This document shows positions 4,500 through 7,824 of a stretch of DNA of 7,824 nucleotides, piece after piece. The first letter of the stretch is position 1. Every line of letters starts with the position of its first letter. Under the pieces are notes generated by a model, which did no database searches, was not told the origin of the DNA, and was given only the letters and a program-made list of their open reading frames with translations. A program made the position numbers and the translations under genes. Where the stretch lies: positions 1 through 7,824 of the forward strand of contig JAHEMX010000155.1 in NCBI GenBank assembly GCA_024643445.1, in the 5' to 3' direction. This stretch comes from Desulfobulbaceae bacterium. GTDB lineage: Bacteria > Desulfobacterota > Desulfobulbia > Desulfobulbales > Desulfocapsaceae.

Positions 4500-7400
4500 A
4501 TGATCAAAGGATTAATCGAATACTCGATCCGCAACAAATTTCTGGTGCTCATTCTGACGATGTTTGTTATTGCAGCCGGTATCCTGGCGATGTTCAGGAT
4601 TCCACTCGATGCCATTCCGGATCTCTCAGACGTCCAGGTTATTGTCTTTACCGAATACCCGGGACAGGCTCCGCAGGTGGTGGAAGACCAGGTGACCTAT
4701 CCGTTGACCACGGCCATGCTTTCCGTTCCTTTTGCCAAAGTTGTGCGGGGCTACTCGTTCTTCGGAATGAGCTTTGTCTATATTATTTTCGAGGATGGCA
4801 CCGACATGTACTGGGCCCGGAGCCGTGTTCTAGAGTCACTGAACTATGTGGAGGGCAGGCTGCCAAGAGGAGTAACCCCAACTCTGGGCCCGGATGCCAC
4901 GGGTGTCGGCTGGGCATTCCAATACATACTGCAGAGCGACAGGCATGACCTGCAACAGCTCCGCTCCATCCAGGATTGGTTTCTCCGCTATGAGTTGACC
5001 AGTGTTGATGGCGTTTCCGAAGTGGCATCTATCGGCGGCTTTGTCAAGCAGTACCAGGTGCAAATCGACCCGAACAAGCTCTCCGCCTATAATATTCCGC
5101 TGCAAAAGGTGCGGATGGCGATTCAACGTTCCAATAATGATGTCGGTGGCAGGCTGGTGGAAATGGGAGAGACTGAGTTCATGGTCCGCGGACTCGGGTA
5201 TTTGAAGGGCATAGCCGATATTGAGGGTATTCCACTGGGTGTGAATGACAATGGCACGCCAATTCTTTTGAAAAATGTTGGTCAGGTGACAATCGGTCCG
5301 GAGATCCGTCGTGGACTTCTCGATTTCAATGGTGAAGGGGAAGCAGTTGGCGGGGTGATTGTCATGCGTTATGGAGAAAATACCCTTAAAGTCATTGAAA
5401 ATGTCAAGAATCGCCTCTCTGAGATAACCGCCGGACTCCCCGAGGGGGTTACGGTAAAACCGGTCTATGACCGATCAGGACTTATCCTGCGGGCGATCGA
5501 CAACCTGAAACATACCCTGATAGAGGAGAGCCTGATTGTCGCCCTGGTCTGCCTTCTTTTTCTCTTTCATCTGCGTAGCGCTCTCGTGGGAATCATCACC
5601 TTGCCGATAGGGGTATTTATCAGCTTTATCATCATGGAGCAGCAGGGACTTAACGCCAACATCATGAGCCTTGGCGGTATAGCTATCGCCGTCGGGGCCA
5701 TGGTGGATGCCGCCATCGTCATGATCGAGAATGTCCATAAGCATATGGAGCATAACACGGAGAAAAAGGATCATTGGCAAGTGGTGCGGGAGGCATCCCT
5801 TGAAGTAGGGCCAGCGCTTTTTTTCTCACTCCTGATCATCGCCATCAGCTTTTTACCTGTCTTCACCCTGGAGGCGCAGGAGGGACGGCTTTTCAGCCCC
5901 CTGGCTTACACCAAGACCTATGCCATGATGGGGGCGGCATTCCTGGCTATCACTCTGGTCCCGGTACTGATGGGTTATTTGATACGGGGCAGGATCATGC
6001 CTGAACAAAAAAACCCGGTCAACCGTTTCCTGATCTGGATCTACCATCCGATCATTAAAGTTGTGCTGAAGGCAAAGCCCCTAGTGCTATTGCTGGCCAT
6101 AGCTGCACTGGCGGCTACCTATATTCCGTACAATCGGATGGGTTCAGAGTTCATGCCTGCACTGAACGAGGGCGATCTGCTCTATATGCCGACGACGCTT
6201 CCGGGCATCTCGATAACCAAGGCAAAGGAACTGCTCCAGCAGACTGACCGAATTATTAAATCCTTCCCCGAAGTGGCGAACGTAACCGGTAAGGTCGGCA
6301 GGGCGGAGACGGCAACAGATCCTGCCCCGCTTTCCATGATTGAATCCATTATAACCTTGAAGCCTCAGGCGGAGTGGCGGGAGGGGATGACCATTGAAAA
6401 CCTGATTGATGAACTCGACAGGGCCATCAAATTTCCGGGACTGACCAACGCCTGGACCATGCCGATCAAAACCAGGACCGATATGCTTTCAACGGGAATC
6501 AAGACACCAGTCGGTCTGAAGCTGATGGGTGATGATCTCGAAGCACTTTCCGGCATAGGTGAGCAGGTTGAAGCGGTACTCCGAGAGGTACCGGGTACAG
6601 CCTCTGTGTATGCGGAGAGAGTCACGGGAGGAAATTTCCTCGATTTTACCATCCGGAGGGACGAGGCGGCACGTTATGGTCTCACCGTTGGCGATATTCA
6701 GGACGTGATAATGTCTGCCGTCGGTGGCCTCAATATCACCTCAACCGTAGAAGGGTTGGAGCGGTATCCTGTCAATTTGCGATACGGCACAGAACTGCGC
6801 GATACACCTGAAAAGTTGCGGAGAATACTGATTGCCACACCCTCCGGCGCACAGATACCAATTACTCAGGTGGCCGATATCTCAATAAAAAAAGGCGCTC
6901 CTGCCATTAAAAGTGAGAACGCTCGTAAAAACGCCTGGGTTTATGTCGATATTTCCAATGTCGATGTCGGTTCCTATGTGAAGAAAGCGCAGCAGGCAGT
7001 CAAGGAACAGATCAGCCTGCCTGCAGGTTATTCCATCGTCTGGTCGGGACAGTATGAATACATGGTCAGGGCCAAGGAAAAGCTGATGCTTGTGATTCCC
7101 GCAACGCTCATCATTATCTTTCTGCTGTTGTACTTGAACTTCAAGAGTATTGCCGAAAGTGCGATTGTCATGCTTTCTGTTCCGTTTGCGCTCACCGGCG
7201 GCTTGTGGTTCATGGATTATCTCGGCTACAACATGAGTGTAGCTGTGGCTGTCGGCTTTATCGCCCTTGCCGGGGTAGCGGCTGAGACCGGTGTCGTCAT
7301 GCTGATTTATCTCGATATTTCCTATCGCAAATACCGGGAAAAACACGGCAGTAGTTTCTCACGGGAGCACCTGGCACAGGCCATTGAGGAAGGAGCCGCG

Positions 7401-7643
7401 TTGCGTGTGCGACCCAAAATGATGACGGTCGTGGCGATTATTGCCGGTCTTGCTCCAATAATGTGGAGCAGCGGTACCGGTTCAGAGGTCATGAAACGTA
7501 TTGCCGCACCCATGGTGGGAGGCATGATCAGCGCCACTGTCTTGACACTCGTTGTGGTGCCGGCCATCTATGGAATCTGGAAAGGGATAGGGTTACCGAA
7601 AGCAACCACCGGTGTGCTGCAGAAAAGTTCGATTGAAGAGTAG
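4500..7643 (+). CDS. cusA: Heavy-metal efflux RND pump, CusA-type Cu(I)/Ag(I) (HME4-like)
   Basis: 1047 residues, full RND length, start supported by the AAGGA before it. Layout: TM1 about 14-32, periplasmic loop 33-336, TM2-TM6 about 338-492, TM7 about 524-542, second periplasmic loop 543-864, TM8-TM12 about 866-1026. The TM4 motif AVGAMVDAAIVMIEN (397-411) is the CusA/SilA form rather than the CzcA form. D403, E929 and K973 correspond to the proton-relay residues D405, E939 and K984 of E. coli CusA. The substrate-site methionines are present as M563 (LLYMPTT), M613 (PLSMIES) and M662 (TDMLSTG), spaced 50 and 49 residues apart as in E. coli (573, 623, 672). The trimer in the inner membrane is driven by proton import and docks to the adaptor and channel encoded upstream. 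Transmembrane relay methionines M389, M401, M408, M476, M491 and M998 match E. coli pairs, but I269 and N745 replace the M271-M755 pair. E. coli numbers are from memory. Confidence 0.96.
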   Translation: MIKGLIEYSIRNKFLVLILTMFVIAAGILAMFRIPLDAIPDLSDVQVIVFTEYPGQAPQVVEDQVTYPLTTAMLSVPFAKVVRGYSFFGMSFVYIIFEDGTDMYWARSRVLESLNYVEGRLPRGVTPTLGPDATGVGWAFQYILQSDRHDLQQLRSIQDWFLRYELTSVDGVSEVASIGGFVKQYQVQIDPNKLSAYNIPLQKVRMAIQRSNNDVGGRLVEMGETEFMVRGLGYLKGIADIEGIPLGVNDNGTPILLKNVGQVTIGPEIRRGLLDFNGEGEAVGGVIVMRYGENTLKVIENVKNRLSEITAGLPEGVTVKPVYDRSGLILRAIDNLKHTLIEESLIVALVCLLFLFHLRSALVGIITLPIGVFISFIIMEQQGLNANIMSLGGIAIAVGAMVDAAIVMIENVHKHMEHNTEKKDHWQVVREASLEVGPALFFSLLIIAISFLPVFTLEAQEGRLFSPLAYTKTYAMMGAAFLAITLVPVLMGYLIRGRIMPEQKNPVNRFLIWIYHPIIKVVLKAKPLVLLLAIAALAATYIPYNRMGSEFMPALNEGDLLYMPTTLPGISITKAKELLQQTDRIIKSFPEVANVTGKVGRAETATDPAPLSMIESIITLKPQAEWREGMTIENLIDELDRAIKFPGLTNAWTMPIKTRTDMLSTGIKTPVGLKLMGDDLEALSGIGEQVEAVLREVPGTASVYAERVTGGNFLDFTIRRDEAARYGLTVGDIQDVIMSAVGGLNITSTVEGLERYPVNLRYGTELRDTPEKLRRILIATPSGAQIPITQVADISIKKGAPAIKSENARKNAWVYVDISNVDVGSYVKKAQQAVKEQISLPAGYSIVWSGQYEYMVRAKEKLMLVIPATLIIIFLLLYLNFKSIAESAIVMLSVPFALTGGLWFMDYLGYNMSVAVAVGFIALAGVAAETGVVMLIYLDISYRKYREKHGSSFSREHLAQAIEEGAALRVRPKMMTVVAIIAGLAPIMWSSGTGSEVMKRIAAPMVGGMISATVLTLVVVPAIYGIWKGIGLPKATTGVLQKSSIEE

Positions 7644-7824
7644 GGTACAGGGAAGGCTCCCCGGCATAATCAGCTTGCCAGTCAGTGATGATTTTCATGG
7701 AAACCCTGAAAGCGAATCCTCAGATTATCAATGCTCGCCATAACTATCAGGTCATGGCTTCGTGAGATATTTCTGCAATGGTCCGGTCTGAGTCAAAATT
7801 GCATTTCTCCGACACGTTCCTCGT
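7644..7824. other. 3' flank of the operon, no gene seen
   Basis: No ORF with a ribosome binding site is visible. GGGA (7650-7653) and TCCC (7658-7661) form a very small stem without a T tract; no convincing intrinsic terminator follows the pump gene inside the window, so the operon may continue or end beyond the edge. Confidence 0.5.

Noticed and set aside
6882..7346. 154-aa minus-strand ORF inside the pump gene
   Set aside because: Antisense to conserved RND transmembrane helices; no independent signals.

Overview
The window holds a tripartite heavy-metal efflux operon of the CusCBA type (monovalent copper/silver export by an RND pump), preceded by a small periplasmic Met/His-rich protein and a promoter region rich in palindromes. 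Base composition is close to balanced. The operon style (a sigma-54-like promoter, a non-lipidated TolC-family channel, a secreted YtkA/FixH-like protein as first gene) suggests a Gram-negative bacterium, most likely a deltaproteobacterial lineage (Desulfuromonadales/Desulfobulbales-like). That placement is inference from gene style only; the two-membrane cell plan is firm.

Layout. 1-135 is the 3' end of an AbrB-family membrane protein gene (unrelated housekeeping/transport). 136-1147 is about 1 kb without a confident gene. It holds a hairpin (188-224), one small ORF with a good ribosome binding site (388-516) that may be a gene relic, a strong interrupted inverted repeat (848-879), and a textbook -24/-12 element (983-998) overlapped by a 14-bp perfect palindrome. 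1148-1585 encodes the small exported Met/His-rich protein. 1586-1723 is a spacer with a GC-rich stem-loop. 1724-3064 (outer-membrane channel), 3061-4413 (periplasmic adaptor) and 4500-7643 (RND pump) follow on the same strand; the first two overlap by 4 bases (ATGA). 7644-7824 shows no gene and no clear intrinsic terminator.

How it works together. The pump uses the proton gradient to take Cu(I)/Ag(I) from the periplasm (and possibly the cytoplasm). The adaptor carries the three-Met N-terminal site known from CusB, and the channel conducts the ion across the outer membrane. No CusF-like metallochaperone is encoded. The first gene, secreted and rich in Met and His, occupies the place such a chaperone might fill. 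No regulator is encoded in the window. The apparent sigma-54 promoter with an upstream inverted repeat implies an activator (bacterial enhancer-binding protein) encoded elsewhere.

The least ordinary points are the promoter architecture, the putative chaperone substitute, loss of one methionine pair in the pump, and a short repeated tail on the adaptor.
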